A DNA stretch of 64,000 bases from Methylophaga thalassica MP (GCF_000214595.1 NZ_AFIG01000001.1:1840382-1904381); one strand, 5' to 3'. Shown: positions 32,332 to 41,146, counted from the stretch's first letter. Notes: generated by a model not told the origin, from the letters alone. Program-made: numbers and translations.

Positions 32332-34086
32332 ATGACACCTAATGATGAGCAACTACAGCAATTAAAACAAACAGTTCTCCATCATCTCACCGCGATTTAT
32401 GCTGATACTTCACCGGAGCTTTCTCTCCCCGCTTTATGTGATGACATCATCAACATTATGCGGTTGAATCAGGATTACAAAGAAAGCGTTTCACACAGAA
32501 ATAACTGGGATCAAAATGACGTTATTCTGATTACTTACGGCAACAGTATTAAAAAGGAAGGGGAAGCCCCTTTAAAAACCTTACACCGTTTCTTGAACAA
32601 AGAAGTCAGTGGCTATATCAATGGTGTGCATATTTTGCCATTTTTCCCCTACTGTTCTGATGATGGCTTTGCGGTAATGGATTATTACGAAGTCAATAAA
32701 GCGCTGGGAGACTGGGACGACATCGAAGCTATCGCCAATGATTATCGTCTCATGGCAGATCTTGTTATCAATCATGGCTCCAGCAGTGGTACGTGGTTTA
32801 AGAATTTCATTAAAGGCGATGGACCTGGCCATGACTATTTCTTTACTACATCACCTTCAGCCCCCATCAGTCAGGTTGTTCGGCCACGCACCAGCCCGTT
32901 ATTACGCGAGACTGAAACACATGACGGGACTCAATATGTCTGGTGTACCTTCAGCCATACTCAAGTCGACTTCGATTTCCGTAATCCTGAAGTTCTGAAG
33001 GAATTTATTAATATCGTTCGTTTTTATCTGGATAAAGGCGTTCATATTTTCCGGCTGGATGCTGTCGCTTTTTTATGGAAAAAAATTGGCACGAACTGCC
33101 TTAATCTGCCGGAAACCCATGAAGTTGTCCGTTTGATGCGAAGCCTGATCCAGCATGCCGATCCCGATGCTGTGATCATTACTGAAACCAATATTCCTAA
33201 CCGGGAAAACCTGAGTTATTTTGGTAATGCCAATGAAGCACACTGCATCTATAATTTTTCATTACCACCGTTACTGGTAAACACGCTCGTTACGGGCGAT
33301 TGTTTTTATTTAAAACAATGGCTGATGAGCATGCCGCCAGCACAACATGGCACGGCCTACTTTAATTTTATTGCTTCACATGATGGTATTGGCCTAAGAC
33401 CAGCTGAAGGATTACTCAGCGAAGCAGAAATTGCCTCATTAATCAGTACTATGCAGCAATTCGGCGGTCGTATTTCCTGGCGTGAAGGTGAGAATGGCGT
33501 TAAAAAACCTTATGAAATCAATATTTCATTGTTTGATGCGCTGCAAGGAACGACGTCAGGCAAAGATGAGTGGAATATAGACCGTTTTATTTGCGCACAT
33601 GCCATCATGTTGGCACTAGAAGGAATTCCCGGCATTTATATCCATAGTCTACTTGCCACCAGCAATGATATTGACAAGTTAGAACAAACTGAACAAAACC
33701 GTTCGATCAATCGTCATGAATGGGATGAAGACGCTTTGATGGCTGAACTGGCGACACCGACATCACAACATGCTCAGGTATCAGGTTTACTCAAAAAGCT
33801 CATTCATTTAAGAAAACAACAACGGGCTTTTCATCCTAATGCCACTCAGTTTACACTGCACCTTGGTGAAAAACTGTTCGGTTTCTGGCGACAAAGTATG
33901 GACAGAAGACAAAGCATCTTCTGCATCTATAATGTTACAGATACCGAACAACCACTGCGTATCGCCAACTTAAATTTAGTTGTCACGGATAGATGGTGGG
34001 ACCTGATTAGCGGTGTTATTCTAGATGGTTCATCTGACGTTATTACAGTTGCGCCATACCAAGTATTATGGATTACCAATGGCTAA
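32332..34086 (+). CDS. GH13_18 sugar phosphorylase, probable glucosylglycerate phosphorylase
   Basis: The 584-residue protein is a sucrose-phosphorylase-like GH13 enzyme: [25 protein letters not shown] in the first part of the barrel, [11 protein letters not shown], the nucleophile motif [13 protein letters not shown], the acid/base Glu in [10 protein letters not shown], and [10 protein letters not shown]. Members split sucrose, glucosylglycerol or glucosylglycerate with phosphate. Because it directly follows gpgS (12-bp gap) and a glycerate kinase, glucosylglycerate phosphorylase (to glucose-1-phosphate and D-glycerate) is the best fit. Sucrose phosphorylase remains possible but less consistent with the operon. 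Confidence 0.82.
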   Translation: MTPNDEQLQQLKQTVLHHLTAIYADTSPELSLPALCDDIINIMRLNQDYKESVSHRNNWDQNDVILITYGNSIKKEGEAPLKTLHRFLNKEVSGYINGVHILPFFPYCSDDGFAVMDYYEVNKALGDWDDIEAIANDYRLMADLVINHGSSSGTWFKNFIKGDGPGHDYFFTTSPSAPISQVVRPRTSPLLRETETHDGTQYVWCTFSHTQVDFDFRNPEVLKEFINIVRFYLDKGVHIFRLDAVAFLWKKIGTNCLNLPETHEVVRLMRSLIQHADPDAVIITETNIPNRENLSYFGNANEAHCIYNFSLPPLLVNTLVTGDCFYLKQWLMSMPPAQHGTAYFNFIASHDGIGLRPAEGLLSEAEIASLISTMQQFGGRISWREGENGVKKPYEINISLFDALQGTTSGKDEWNIDRFICAHAIMLALEGIPGIYIHSLLATSNDIDKLEQTEQNRSINRHEWDEDALMAELATPTSQHAQVSGLLKKLIHLRKQQRAFHPNATQFTLHLGEKLFGFWRQSMDRRQSIFCIYNVTDTEQPLRIANLNLVVTDRWWDLISGVILDGSSDVITVAPYQVLWITNG

Positions 34087-34148
34087 GGTATTGTCATCAG
34101 ACTTTCATACCTATTAGCTAAGCTATATAAAAAAATAAGGAACAATGA

Positions 34149-35003
34149 ATGCAACCAGTTAAAAAAATTCGTAAATGTCTATTCCCTGTAGCAGGTTATG
34201 GCACACGATTCCTGCCGGCGACTAAAGCCATGCCCAAAGAAATGCTTCCTGTTGTTAACAAACCCTTAATTCAATATGGTGTTGAAGAAGCCATTGAAGC
34301 AGGTATTAACCAAGTTGGATTTATTACAGGCCGGGGCAAACGTGCCATTGCTGATCACTTCGATACCAGTTATGAACTAGAGCATCAGATTCGCGGCACA
34401 AGTAAAGAAAAGCACCTCGAAGATATCCGTGCCGTTATGGATACCTGTGACTTTATCTTCATGAGGCAACGTGAAATGTTAGGTCTTGGTCACGCTATCC
34501 TGACAGGACAACCTATTATTGGTGATGAACCATTTGCTGTTATTTTAGCGGATGACCTTTGCGCACGAACTGATGAAAACGTATCCAAACGCGCCCTAGG
34601 TCAGCTGGTTGAACTCTATGAAAAATATAACTGCAGTGTTATCGCCATTGAAGAAGTCCCCGGCGACAATATTAGTAGTTATGGTGTGATATCTGGTCGT
34701 GAAATCGAAGACGGTGTTTATGAAGTCGATGACATGGTGGAAAAACCAAAACCAGAAGATGCGCCAAGTCAGCTGGGTATTATTGGTCGTTATGTGTTAA
34801 CACCAGATATTTTCGAATACATTGAAAAAACGCCGCCGGGTGCTAACGGTGAAGTCCAAATCACCGATGCTATACGCACACTAGCCAAAGAAAAGCGTGT
34901 TCTGGCACTGAAATTTAAAGGTCATCGTTTCGACTGCGGTAGTATTGACGGCTTTGTTGAGGCCACCAATTATTACTATCAGCGTGATCATGTGAAAAAA
35001 TAA
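34149..35003 (+). CDS. galU: UTP-glucose-1-phosphate uridylyltransferase
   Basis: The 284-residue protein has the GalU signature VAGYGTRFLPATKAMPKEMLPVVNKPLIQYGVEEA at its start, then GLGHAILTGQPIIGDEPFAVILADDL and VEKPKPEDAPS. It makes UDP-glucose from glucose-1-phosphate and UTP. In this operon it would re-use the glucose-1-phosphate released by the phosphorylase and feed GpgS; UDP-glucose also serves envelope polysaccharides. It is 62 bp downstream of the phosphorylase and ends at a strong terminator. Confidence 0.96.
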   Translation: MQPVKKIRKCLFPVAGYGTRFLPATKAMPKEMLPVVNKPLIQYGVEEAIEAGINQVGFITGRGKRAIADHFDTSYELEHQIRGTSKEKHLEDIRAVMDTCDFIFMRQREMLGLGHAILTGQPIIGDEPFAVILADDLCARTDENVSKRALGQLVELYEKYNCSVIAIEEVPGDNISSYGVISGREIEDGVYEVDDMVEKPKPEDAPSQLGIIGRYVLTPDIFEYIEKTPPGANGEVQITDAIRTLAKEKRVLALKFKGHRFDCGSIDGFVEATNYYYQRDHVKK

Positions 35004-35021
35004 GTCGTATTATTAAGTTTG

Positions 35022-35053
35022 AAAAAAAGCCGGCCCTGTTGCCGGCTTTTTTT
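35022..35053. terminator. Bidirectional terminator after galU and dinB
   Basis: AAAAAAAGCCGGC and GCCGGCTTTTTTT flank a CCTGTT loop, forming a GC-rich stem with A- and T-tracts. It ends galU on the + strand and the convergent dinB on the - strand. Confidence 0.92.
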
Positions 35054-36284
35054 ATATGGTCTTTCGGTGACCTTTGGGTTTCCATGCCGGGGCAATCACG
35101 TTGGGCATGGTGGATTTTTGTAATAATCTGGCCGGTGCCAGAGTCAGCTCGCCATAACGATAATTCACTTTATCTACCGTCTGATTAAGATGTTCTCTTT
35201 GCAGATCGGGCTGTGCAAATAAGTCCAGTTGCTTACCTTGCCGAGGCGATAATGCTGTCACCTGTACTTGCCACACACCTTGCCCCGCCCAGTAAAAATC
35301 AACAAAGGCTTTACATAGCTGGTAAATCACTTGTCCATCATCAGTGTAGACACCGGCATGTGCTTTTGTTTTAAGCCAGCCTCTCTCCGTTTTTAAACCA
35401 ATAAAAAAGCACTCCGCCTGATAACAAAAACAACGCATCCTAGCCGCGACTTTTTCAGCCATATGTTGTAAATAGGTCAATATGATATTTTTTTGAGCCG
35501 TTTTAGGTGGCAAAACCTTTCCATGACCGATGCTCTTAGGTGCTTTAACATTAAAATGTAAAGGTTCTGGATCCAGCCCTTGCGCCATTAGCCATATTCG
35601 CCGGCCTAAATGCCCAAAGCGTTTCGCCAGTAAACTCATTGGTATTTTTTTCATATCACCACAGCGCTCTACACCGTAATGTCTCAGAAAGCGGCCAATG
35701 CCTTTATTAATACCACTCAGAGCTGTCACCATTTCTGATGCCAACACTTCAGCAGCTAAGTCTGGGTGAATCACCTTTAGTCCGTCAGGTTTAGCTTTTT
35801 TAGCAGCGAATTTCGCTGTGGTTTTATCCCCACTGATCCCTATCGAACAACGTAAACCAGACACTTGCCAGACTCTTTTTTTTATCAAATATCCAATATC
35901 TGTCGCCCCCTTATATAAGCTTTGGCAACGACTTAAATCGAGAAACGCTTCATCCACACTAAACACTTCCACATCAGGGGTAATGTCGATGAGCCCTTCC
36001 ATAATTCGGGTTGATAACTCAGCATAGCGATAAGGACGTGAAGGAGCATGAATGAGGCCAGGACATAACTGCCTGGCCTGTTTCAGACGCATACCGGTAT
36101 GCACACCAAACGCTCTGGCTTCGTATGAACAAGTGATGATGGTGGTTCCCTGTGTACCATTAGTGACAGCAACAGGTTTCTTAAACCAGTTACGGTTATC
36201 CATTTGCTCAATTTGAGCAAAGAAACAATCCATATCAATTAAGACGATCATCCTTGACCACGGTGCAGATGAATCAAAGGCCAT
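35052..36284 (-). CDS. dinB: Y-family translesion DNA polymerase (DinB/Pol IV-like)
   Basis: The 410-residue protein has the Y-family catalytic palm (LIDMDCFFAQIEQMDN and SVDEAFLDLS), finger residues SYEARAFGVHTGM, a helix-hairpin-helix segment (ALSGINKGIGRFLRHYGVERCGDM) and a little-finger domain. Near the C-terminus QLDLFAQ is a beta-clamp-binding motif. It copies across damaged DNA. It lies 3 bp after lexA in the same direction, so it is an SOS operon under LexA control. The sequence is closer to Pol IV than to UmuC, but the lexA linkage recalls the lexA2-type SOS mutagenesis cassettes. Confidence 0.88.
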   Translation of the reverse strand: MAFDSSAPWSRMIVLIDMDCFFAQIEQMDNRNWFKKPVAVTNGTQGTTIITCSYEARAFGVHTGMRLKQARQLCPGLIHAPSRPYRYAELSTRIMEGLIDITPDVEVFSVDEAFLDLSRCQSLYKGATDIGYLIKKRVWQVSGLRCSIGISGDKTTAKFAAKKAKPDGLKVIHPDLAAEVLASEMVTALSGINKGIGRFLRHYGVERCGDMKKIPMSLLAKRFGHLGRRIWLMAQGLDPEPLHFNVKAPKSIGHGKVLPPKTAQKNIILTYLQHMAEKVAARMRCFCYQAECFFIGLKTERGWLKTKAHAGVYTDDGQVIYQLCKAFVDFYWAGQGVWQVQVTALSPRQGKQLDLFAQPDLQREHLNQTVDKVNYRYGELTLAPARLLQKSTMPNVIAPAWKPKGHRKTI

Positions 36285-36287
36285 TAA

Positions 36288-36899
36288 TTAAGGGTAGGTC
36301 CGTAGCTGTCCAACCACGACACCTTGTACCCTGACTCGATTGGCTGGCAAAGTAACAGGTTCATAGTTCACATTGGCAGGCATTAATGTCACGGTACCAT
36401 CGTTATTGATTAATAAGGTTTTCAAAGTCGCATCAAACCCATCCACCAATGCCACAACAATATCGCCATGACGTGCAGTCGGCTGTGATTGCACCACCAC
36501 ATAGTCGCCCGACATAATGGCCTTATCTATCATCGAGTCACCGTTGACCTTCAGAACAAAGCGACCTTTGCCAGTAAACATATCGCTCAAATCAATTTCG
36601 GACTCATCTGCGACAGCTTCAATTAAACGACCGGCTGCAATTTTGCCTTTGACTGGCAAAGTGACCGCTATCTGGGGAGCGGTATCAGGCTGATCCGTTA
36701 AATGCAGGCCACGTGTTCTTCCAACATGCCTTTCCAGCAGCCCGGCATCCACTAATGCCTGAATATAGCGGTGAGTGGTACCTTGAGACTTAATCCCTAA
36801 GCCTTTGGCAATCTCAGAAACTAACGGTGAACGTCCCTGTTCATCAATATAATGACGAATAAAATCCAAAGTATCTTGTTCACGTTCAGTCAGCATCAT
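36288..36899 (-). CDS. lexA: LexA-type SOS repressor
   Basis: The 203-residue protein has an N-terminal winged helix (LTEREQDTLDFIRHYI, SPLVSEIAKGLGIKSQGTTHRYIQALVDAGLL) and a C-terminal S24 peptidase domain. The self-cleavage Ala-Gly lies in KIAAGRLIEAV, the catalytic Ser in NGDSMIDKAI and the Lys in DATLKTLL. On DNA damage, RecA filaments trigger its self-cleavage. The recognition helix differs from E. coli LexA, and I saw no CTGT-N8-ACAG box upstream, so its operator is probably a different sequence. Confidence 0.9.
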   Translation of the reverse strand: MMLTEREQDTLDFIRHYIDEQGRSPLVSEIAKGLGIKSQGTTHRYIQALVDAGLLERHVGRTRGLHLTDQPDTAPQIAVTLPVKGKIAAGRLIEAVADESEIDLSDMFTGKGRFVLKVNGDSMIDKAIMSGDYVVVQSQPTARHGDIVVALVDGFDATLKTLLINNDGTVTLMPANVNYEPVTLPANRVRVQGVVVGQLRTYP

Positions 36900-37080
36900 C
36901 TCTTCCTTTTAGAGAAAATATTGAGAAGAGAAAATATAGAGAATTTATTCCGTTTGAGCAAGTATTATTTTTAATAATTTCCCCAACAAAAATATGCGCT
37001 TAGCTCTTTGTTATTAAAGGAGTAAATTTAGTCAAAAACTAGACTTAACCGGGTGTTTCAGCGATAATTACTGCCTTTTC

Positions 37081-37175
37081 AAGCCTTTCCTCATCGAAGG
37101 CTTACCTCTCATGACTCAGCCAAAATCAAAATAAATAACGTCTAACACCTGCCATGCATGGTGTGTATGAGTCAT
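37081..37175 (+). promoter_or_regulatory. Structured 5' leader of the SulP gene
   Basis: Three nested or adjacent stems are visible in ~95 nt: AAGCCTT/AAGGCTT (37081-37103), ATGACTCA/TGAGTCAT (37111-37118 with 37168-37175) and, inside this, CACC/GGTG around TGCCATGCA. The long-range outer stem suggests a folded regulatory leader rather than a terminator, as no T-tract follows. No known riboswitch class is recognised. The rest of the 300 bp between lexA and sulP shows no gene. Confidence 0.5.
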
Positions 37176-37203
37176 AGCTCAGTTTGGTTTATAAAGGGAT
37201 TCT

Positions 37204-38736
37204 ATGTTTAATCTGTTACTAAAACGTCCACAGAACATAAAAAATGATGTGCTGTCCGGGCTCACTGTTGCTTTAGCCCTGGTGCCAGAAGCCGTTGCTT
37301 TTGCTTTTGTCGCAGGTGTTGAACCGTTAGTCGGATTATATGCCGCGTTTCTTGTGGGTTTAATTACAGCCGCTATCGGTGGCCGTCCAGGTATGATTTC
37401 AGGCGCGACAGGGGCTTTAGCTGTTGTCATGGTGGCGTTGGTTGCACAGCACGGTGTTGAATATTTGTTTGCTACCGTGATTTTAATGGGCGTTTTACAA
37501 ATCCTGGCAGGCATATTCCGGCTGGGGAAATTTATTCGTATCGTACCATTACCGGTCATGCTCGGATTTGTAAACGGACTGGCCATGGTGATTTTCCTTG
37601 CCCAGCTCAAATCATTCAAAGTCACAGGCGAAAATGGTGAAGAACAATGGTTGTCTGGTGAGCCGCTATGGTGGATGTTAGGTCTGGTCGCTTTAACGAT
37701 GGCTATCAGCTATTTCTTACCCAAACTGACCAAAGCCTTCCCCTCATCTTTAGCCGCTATTATTGTTGTCACGTTAGTGGCAATTGGTCTGCATCTTGAT
37801 ATTCGTAATGTAGGTGATATAGCTTCTATTGCCGGCGGCCTTCCAGAGTTCAGTATTCCGATGGTCCCCTTCAGCTTGGAAACATTACTGATTATTGCCC
37901 CCTACTCCTTTATCTTAGCGTTTATTGGTTTAACAGAGTCCTTACTAACACTCACTCTCATTGATGAAATCACAGAAACCACTGGCCGCCCCAATAAAGA
38001 ATGTATTGGCCAAGGTGTGGCGAATACAGTCACAGGATTTTTTGGTGGTATGGGCGGTTGTGCGATGATTGGTCAAAGTATGATCAATATTAACTCCGGC
38101 GGCCGTGGTCGATTATCCGGTATCTCTGCCGCGCTGTTTTTGTTGTGCTTTATTCTGTTTGCATCGCCACTTATCGAAATCATTCCGATTGCGGCTTTGA
38201 CAGGCGTCATGTTTATGGTGGTATTAGGTACGTTTGAATGGGCCAGTTTCCGTTTGCTTGGACGTATCCCATTACCTGATGCCATTATCGGTATTTCCGT
38301 CGCCGTTATTACCGTCTTTACTGATCTGGCTATCGCTGTAATTACAGGCATTATCATGTCGGCGCTGGTATTTGCATGGCAACACGCCAAACACATTTAT
38401 CTGAAAAGTTATAAAAATGAACAAGGTTCTATCGTTCATGAATTGAACGGGCCATTATTCTTTAGCTCAGTCCGTAACTTCAATGACTTATTTGATCCGA
38501 AAAATGATGATGCTGACGACATCATTCTTGATTTCAAAAACTCGCGCGTTTACGACCATTCAGCCATTGAAGCGATTGACTCACTGGCAGAACGTTACAT
38601 CAAAGCTGGAAAAACGCTGCATTTAAGGCATTTAAGTGAAGAGTGTAAACAATTACTCAACAATGCAGCTGATCTGATTGAAGTGAATGTGATGGAAGAT
38701 CCGCACTATCATATTGCTGATGATAAGCTGGCATAA
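37204..38736 (+). CDS. SulP-family anion transporter with STAS domain
   Basis: The 510-residue protein has 12-14 membrane helices with the SulP opening (DVLSGLTVALALVPEAVAFAFVAGVEPLVGLYAAF), GGRPGMISGATGALAVVMVAL and a C-terminal cytoplasmic STAS domain (~400-500, DDIILDFKNSRVYDHSAIEAID). Members carry sulfate or bicarbonate with Na+ or H+. The substrate cannot be fixed; bicarbonate (BicA-like) or sulfate are both possible. A structured leader precedes it. A 35-residue membrane protein gene follows 78 bp downstream with no terminator between. Confidence 0.85.
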   Translation: MFNLLLKRPQNIKNDVLSGLTVALALVPEAVAFAFVAGVEPLVGLYAAFLVGLITAAIGGRPGMISGATGALAVVMVALVAQHGVEYLFATVILMGVLQILAGIFRLGKFIRIVPLPVMLGFVNGLAMVIFLAQLKSFKVTGENGEEQWLSGEPLWWMLGLVALTMAISYFLPKLTKAFPSSLAAIIVVTLVAIGLHLDIRNVGDIASIAGGLPEFSIPMVPFSLETLLIIAPYSFILAFIGLTESLLTLTLIDEITETTGRPNKECIGQGVANTVTGFFGGMGGCAMIGQSMININSGGRGRLSGISAALFLLCFILFASPLIEIIPIAALTGVMFMVVLGTFEWASFRLLGRIPLPDAIIGISVAVITVFTDLAIAVITGIIMSALVFAWQHAKHIYLKSYKNEQGSIVHELNGPLFFSSVRNFNDLFDPKNDDADDIILDFKNSRVYDHSAIEAIDSLAERYIKAGKTLHLRHLSEECKQLLNNAADLIEVNVMEDPHYHIADDKLA

Positions 38737-38814
38737 AAGTGAAATAACTGCTATCTTAAGCCCATAATAATAAGCTAAAAATTGTATAACCTATTGAACT
38801 ACGAGAAAAAAAAC

Positions 38815-38922
38815 ATGTTAAAAAAAATTGATAAACTGCTGATAGAAAAATTTCCACATATTATTCTTGGCTTTACTGTTTTTTGGTTGTCACTGATTGC
38901 TTTCGGCCTATATAACAACTAA
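38815..38922 (+). CDS. Tiny membrane protein (35 residues), first of a related pair
   Basis: MLKKIDKLLIEKFPHIILGF opens the frame, followed by TVFWLSLIAFGLYNN. It has an amphipathic start and a single membrane helix. The pattern KI-x4-I-x3-F-x12-W-L-x-L-(I/V)-A-(F/Y)-G-L is shared with the product of 39101-39205, so both are probably real. It lies 78 bp after sulP without a terminator between and is followed by one, so it may be the last gene of the sulP transcript. Function unknown. Confidence 0.6.
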   Translation: MLKKIDKLLIEKFPHIILGFTVFWLSLIAFGLYNN

Positions 38923-38942
38923 GCCGATCAGCGGTATCGTTA

Positions 38943-38971
38943 AAAAGCCAGTCATCGACTGGCTTTTTTTA
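38943..38971 (+). terminator. Intrinsic terminator
   Basis: AAAAAGCCAGTC, loop ATC, GACTGGC, then seven T. A strong hairpin 20 bp after the first tiny gene, it separates the sulP unit from the FNR-boxed second tiny gene. Confidence 0.9.
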
Positions 38972-39008
38972 TGTCCAAATTTATTTCCATTCGACAAGTT
39001 ATTCATTT

Positions 39009-39022
39009 TTGATCTAGGTCAA
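39009..39022. promoter_or_regulatory. FNR/Anr-type box
   Basis: TTGATCTAGGTCAA matches the FNR consensus TTGAT-N4-ATCAA with one mismatch. It lies 79 bp upstream of the second tiny membrane-protein gene, a usual distance for activation at a -41.5-type site if the 5' leader is ~35-40 nt. Confidence 0.6.
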
Positions 39023-39100
39023 TGCCTAATATCTGTGCCAGGCGAATAATAACCTCACGCTGTTTTAAAACAGCACAATATTCTCAGTGAGGAGACGATG

Positions 39101-39205
39101 ATGGAAAAAATTGAACACTATATTCATGATAACTTTGCCGCATTAATTTGTGTGATGTCAGTTGCTTGGCTTGCCTTGGTTGCCTATGGCCTTATCATGT
39201 CTTAA
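39101..39205 (+). CDS. Tiny membrane protein (34 residues), second of the pair
   Basis: It begins MEKIEHYIHDNFAALICVMS and ends in VAWLALVAYGLIMS. It is related to the product of 38815-38922. A ribosome site GGAG lies 6 bp before this ATG, so this start is preferred over the ATG one codon earlier. Size and single-helix layout resemble small subunits of respiratory complexes (CydX or CcoQ class), and an FNR-type box lies upstream, but no sequence match to those families is evident. Confidence 0.65.
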   Translation: MEKIEHYIHDNFAALICVMSVAWLALVAYGLIMS

Positions 39206-39210
39206 TGCCT

Positions 39211-40320
39211 TTAGGGCATAAGCAACTCAAAACTCGCCCGGGCAATACACTGGCCATTCAATAGGCACTCAACCTCGTGTATGCCCGGGTAATATTTTCT
39301 GGTCGATATCTTCTGTAAAGTATGTCGTTTTTGCATTTGGAGATATTCGCCTTCTGCTAAACGTATATTTTTCCATTTAAAGACTTTTTCTCTCGTCATT
39401 TTTCCAGCAGCCCCAACAAAACGTATCCGGTAGTCTAGTACTACATACTGCGCCTGCTTGCTTCGTAACCGAAAATCCAGCACCAGCGCCTGCCCTAATA
39501 ATAATCGGCTATGGGAAAGACGAAGTAATGGCTGTTCAATATCCACCGACTGACTAAAACCTAACAGCGGATAAACATCAGCATTTCCCTGTTTCACCAA
39601 ACTCCGTAAACCATGGCGAATCACCCAGTTTATGTTTTGTGAAGCTGCTTGTTTCCACTCTGAACAAATATCAATCACCATTTGAGGATGATCCTTACTA
39701 ATATCATTGATGTTATTAGCAACAGAACGCCTGACATAGAGGCTGTGATCACCTTTTAACTTCTCAAGAATCGGCCATATTGGTGTTGGGTCATCACGTA
39801 AATCAGTTAATTGTGGTGCCCAAGGTAAACGTGGTCGAATGCCTTCAGAGGCTAATCGTCTGATATGTTCATTCTCATGTTCAGCCCACTGCAGCATTTG
39901 CAAATAGGTTTCTTCAAAATGCGCCAATAGAAAAAACCGAATGGCAAACTCGCCGGTAAATAATGGGGTTAATTTTTCTAATGCAGCAAAAGAAACATGG
40001 AGGTGGTCGATGCCATATAAAGCAACATAGTCAATTAATGGCCAGGCTAAATAATGTTCCCAACCAGAAAACTGTTCTTCTCTAAGGTATTCAGAAGCCT
40101 GTAACAGAATAGCTATCGCATCAACATAATCATCAGGCAGGTAAACATGCAAACTCCTAGCAAGATAGTCTGCACGTGCTTTGAGCTCCAGTTCATCCAG
40201 TTTGAGTAATGCTGTCTCAATAAAATCAGTCATAGCAAAGTCTGGCCACACTGAATCAATCAGTGAGCCTAGCACATGAACTGCTGCAGTATTGAGTTTA
40301 TTTTTGAGTTGTTCAGCCAT
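39211..40320 (-). CDS. HEAT-repeat DNA alkylation repair-like protein (AlkC/AlkD type)
   Basis: The 369-residue protein is built of paired helices typical of the AlkC/AlkD fold. The diagnostic stretch is RRLASEGIRPRLPWAPQL, then DPTPIWPILEKLKGDHSLYVRRSVANNINDISKDHP at about residues 150-215, which forms the DNA-binding concave face. The C-terminal ~110 residues are beta-rich (FRLRSKQAQYVVLDYRIRFV), an extension seen in AlkC-like relatives. It probably excises alkylated bases; activity is inferred. It ends 5 bp from the tiny gene on the opposite strand. Confidence 0.8.
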   Translation of the reverse strand: MAEQLKNKLNTAAVHVLGSLIDSVWPDFAMTDFIETALLKLDELELKARADYLARSLHVYLPDDYVDAIAILLQASEYLREEQFSGWEHYLAWPLIDYVALYGIDHLHVSFAALEKLTPLFTGEFAIRFFLLAHFEETYLQMLQWAEHENEHIRRLASEGIRPRLPWAPQLTDLRDDPTPIWPILEKLKGDHSLYVRRSVANNINDISKDHPQMVIDICSEWKQAASQNINWVIRHGLRSLVKQGNADVYPLLGFSQSVDIEQPLLRLSHSRLLLGQALVLDFRLRSKQAQYVVLDYRIRFVGAAGKMTREKVFKWKNIRLAEGEYLQMQKRHTLQKISTRKYYPGIHEVECLLNGQCIARASFELLMP

Positions 40321-40350
40321 AAAAAAAGCCGCGATGGAATCGCGGCTTTT
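40321..40350 (-). terminator. Intrinsic terminator of the PEP-CTERM gene
   Basis: Stem AAAAGCCGCGAT with ATCGCGGCTTTT around a 3-nt loop; on the minus strand seven T follow. It lies between the PEP-CTERM stop and the next gene's ATG. Confidence 0.9.
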
Positions 40351-40373
40351 ATCATACGGTATTCTGTCTTAGC

Positions 40374-40979
40374 TTAGGCAGTTTTTTTACGTCTGCGCAT
40401 CGCTGTAAAGCCCATCAAACCAGAACCAAATAACCATAATGCTGCTGGAACAGGTACTTCACTTACAGGTGGGCAGTATGTACCATCCACTGTTAATTCA
40501 GCCCAGAAAACATCTTCTTTTATTTTATCAAAAATAGCTTTGAAGGTGATACCAGCAAGCACTTCGTCAAATAAGTTTGAACTTAGTTGAAATACATCAA
40601 CGCCACCATCTAATTTACCAACGTATGTCAGGTATGGGAAATAATTATCTAATGTCCATAAACCATCAGAGAACCATGAACCGTTGGCATTTGATTTAAC
40701 TGATAAAGTAGCCGAAGTAATTTCTAAAGTAGGCTCATTGATGGCTTCAAAGCTCATATACGCCTCTGAAGAGTCCCAGAAAGTTCCCCAGTAATCATAA
40801 TCTTCGTTAGTTACTTTAGCGTTTAATGTCGTTGAATAAGCTTGAGGGTTATCACATGTTGAACCATCATTACCACAACCTCCATGATGATGCCCACCAT
40901 GATAAAACGTTGCTGAAGCAACACTTGAAAAACCTAGCAACATAGCAGCTACTAACATAGCCGATTTGTAAAATTTCAT
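40374..40979 (-). CDS. PEP-CTERM (VPxPA variant) secreted protein
   Basis: The 201-residue protein has a signal peptide (MKFYKSAMLVAAMLLGFSSVASA), a His/Gly/Cys-rich start to the mature part (FYHGGHHHGGCGNDGSTC) and a C-terminal sorting tag: VPVPAALWLFGSGLMGFTAM then RRRKK. This tripartite tail is recognised by an exosortase, which cuts near the Pro-Ala and hands the protein to the cell surface or exopolysaccharide. The exosortase is not in the window. A c-di-GMP-type riboswitch precedes it, which links it to biofilm or surface-attached life. Confidence 0.88.
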   Translation of the reverse strand: MKFYKSAMLVAAMLLGFSSVASATFYHGGHHHGGCGNDGSTCDNPQAYSTTLNAKVTNEDYDYWGTFWDSSEAYMSFEAINEPTLEITSATLSVKSNANGSWFSDGLWTLDNYFPYLTYVGKLDGGVDVFQLSSNLFDEVLAGITFKAIFDKIKEDVFWAELTVDGTYCPPVSEVPVPAALWLFGSGLMGFTAMRRRKKTA

Positions 40980-40997
40980 AGAATTATCCTTATTTAC

Positions 40998-41069
40998 TAT
41001 GCAACCCGGCCATCTTTAAAAAAGATCCGTGGCTTTCCGTCACATGGCTCACACCAAGGTTGGCTTAAC
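40998..41069 (-). promoter_or_regulatory. c-di-GMP-I (GEMM) riboswitch
   Basis: On the minus strand the 5' leader of the PEP-CTERM gene holds GTGACGGAAAGCCACGG and then ATGGCCGGGTTGCAT, close to the GEMM core GGACGCAAAGCCACGGG...AGCCGGGUUGCC. The order, the 7-nt loop between the two arms (TTTTTTA) and the distance (~20 nt before the ATG) fit this class, which senses cyclic di-GMP. The 5' part (AGCCAACCTTGG) fits the receptor helix less exactly. Confidence 0.75.
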
Positions 41070-41126
41070 TGTTCAATATGCAATCACTACCTGCAGAATA
41101 CATATTAGTGATTCGTCATTAGCTGA

Positions 41127-41146
41127 ACAATTGTACTTTGGTACTA
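41127..41146 (-). repeat. 20-bp direct repeat upstream of the PEP-CTERM gene, copy 1
   Basis: On the minus strand TAGTACCAAAGTACAATTGT. The second copy at 41266-41285 differs at one base and contains a perfect GTACC-AA-GGTAC palindrome. Two copies about 139 bp apart upstream of the riboswitch suggest binding sites for a regulator of this gene. Confidence 0.6.
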
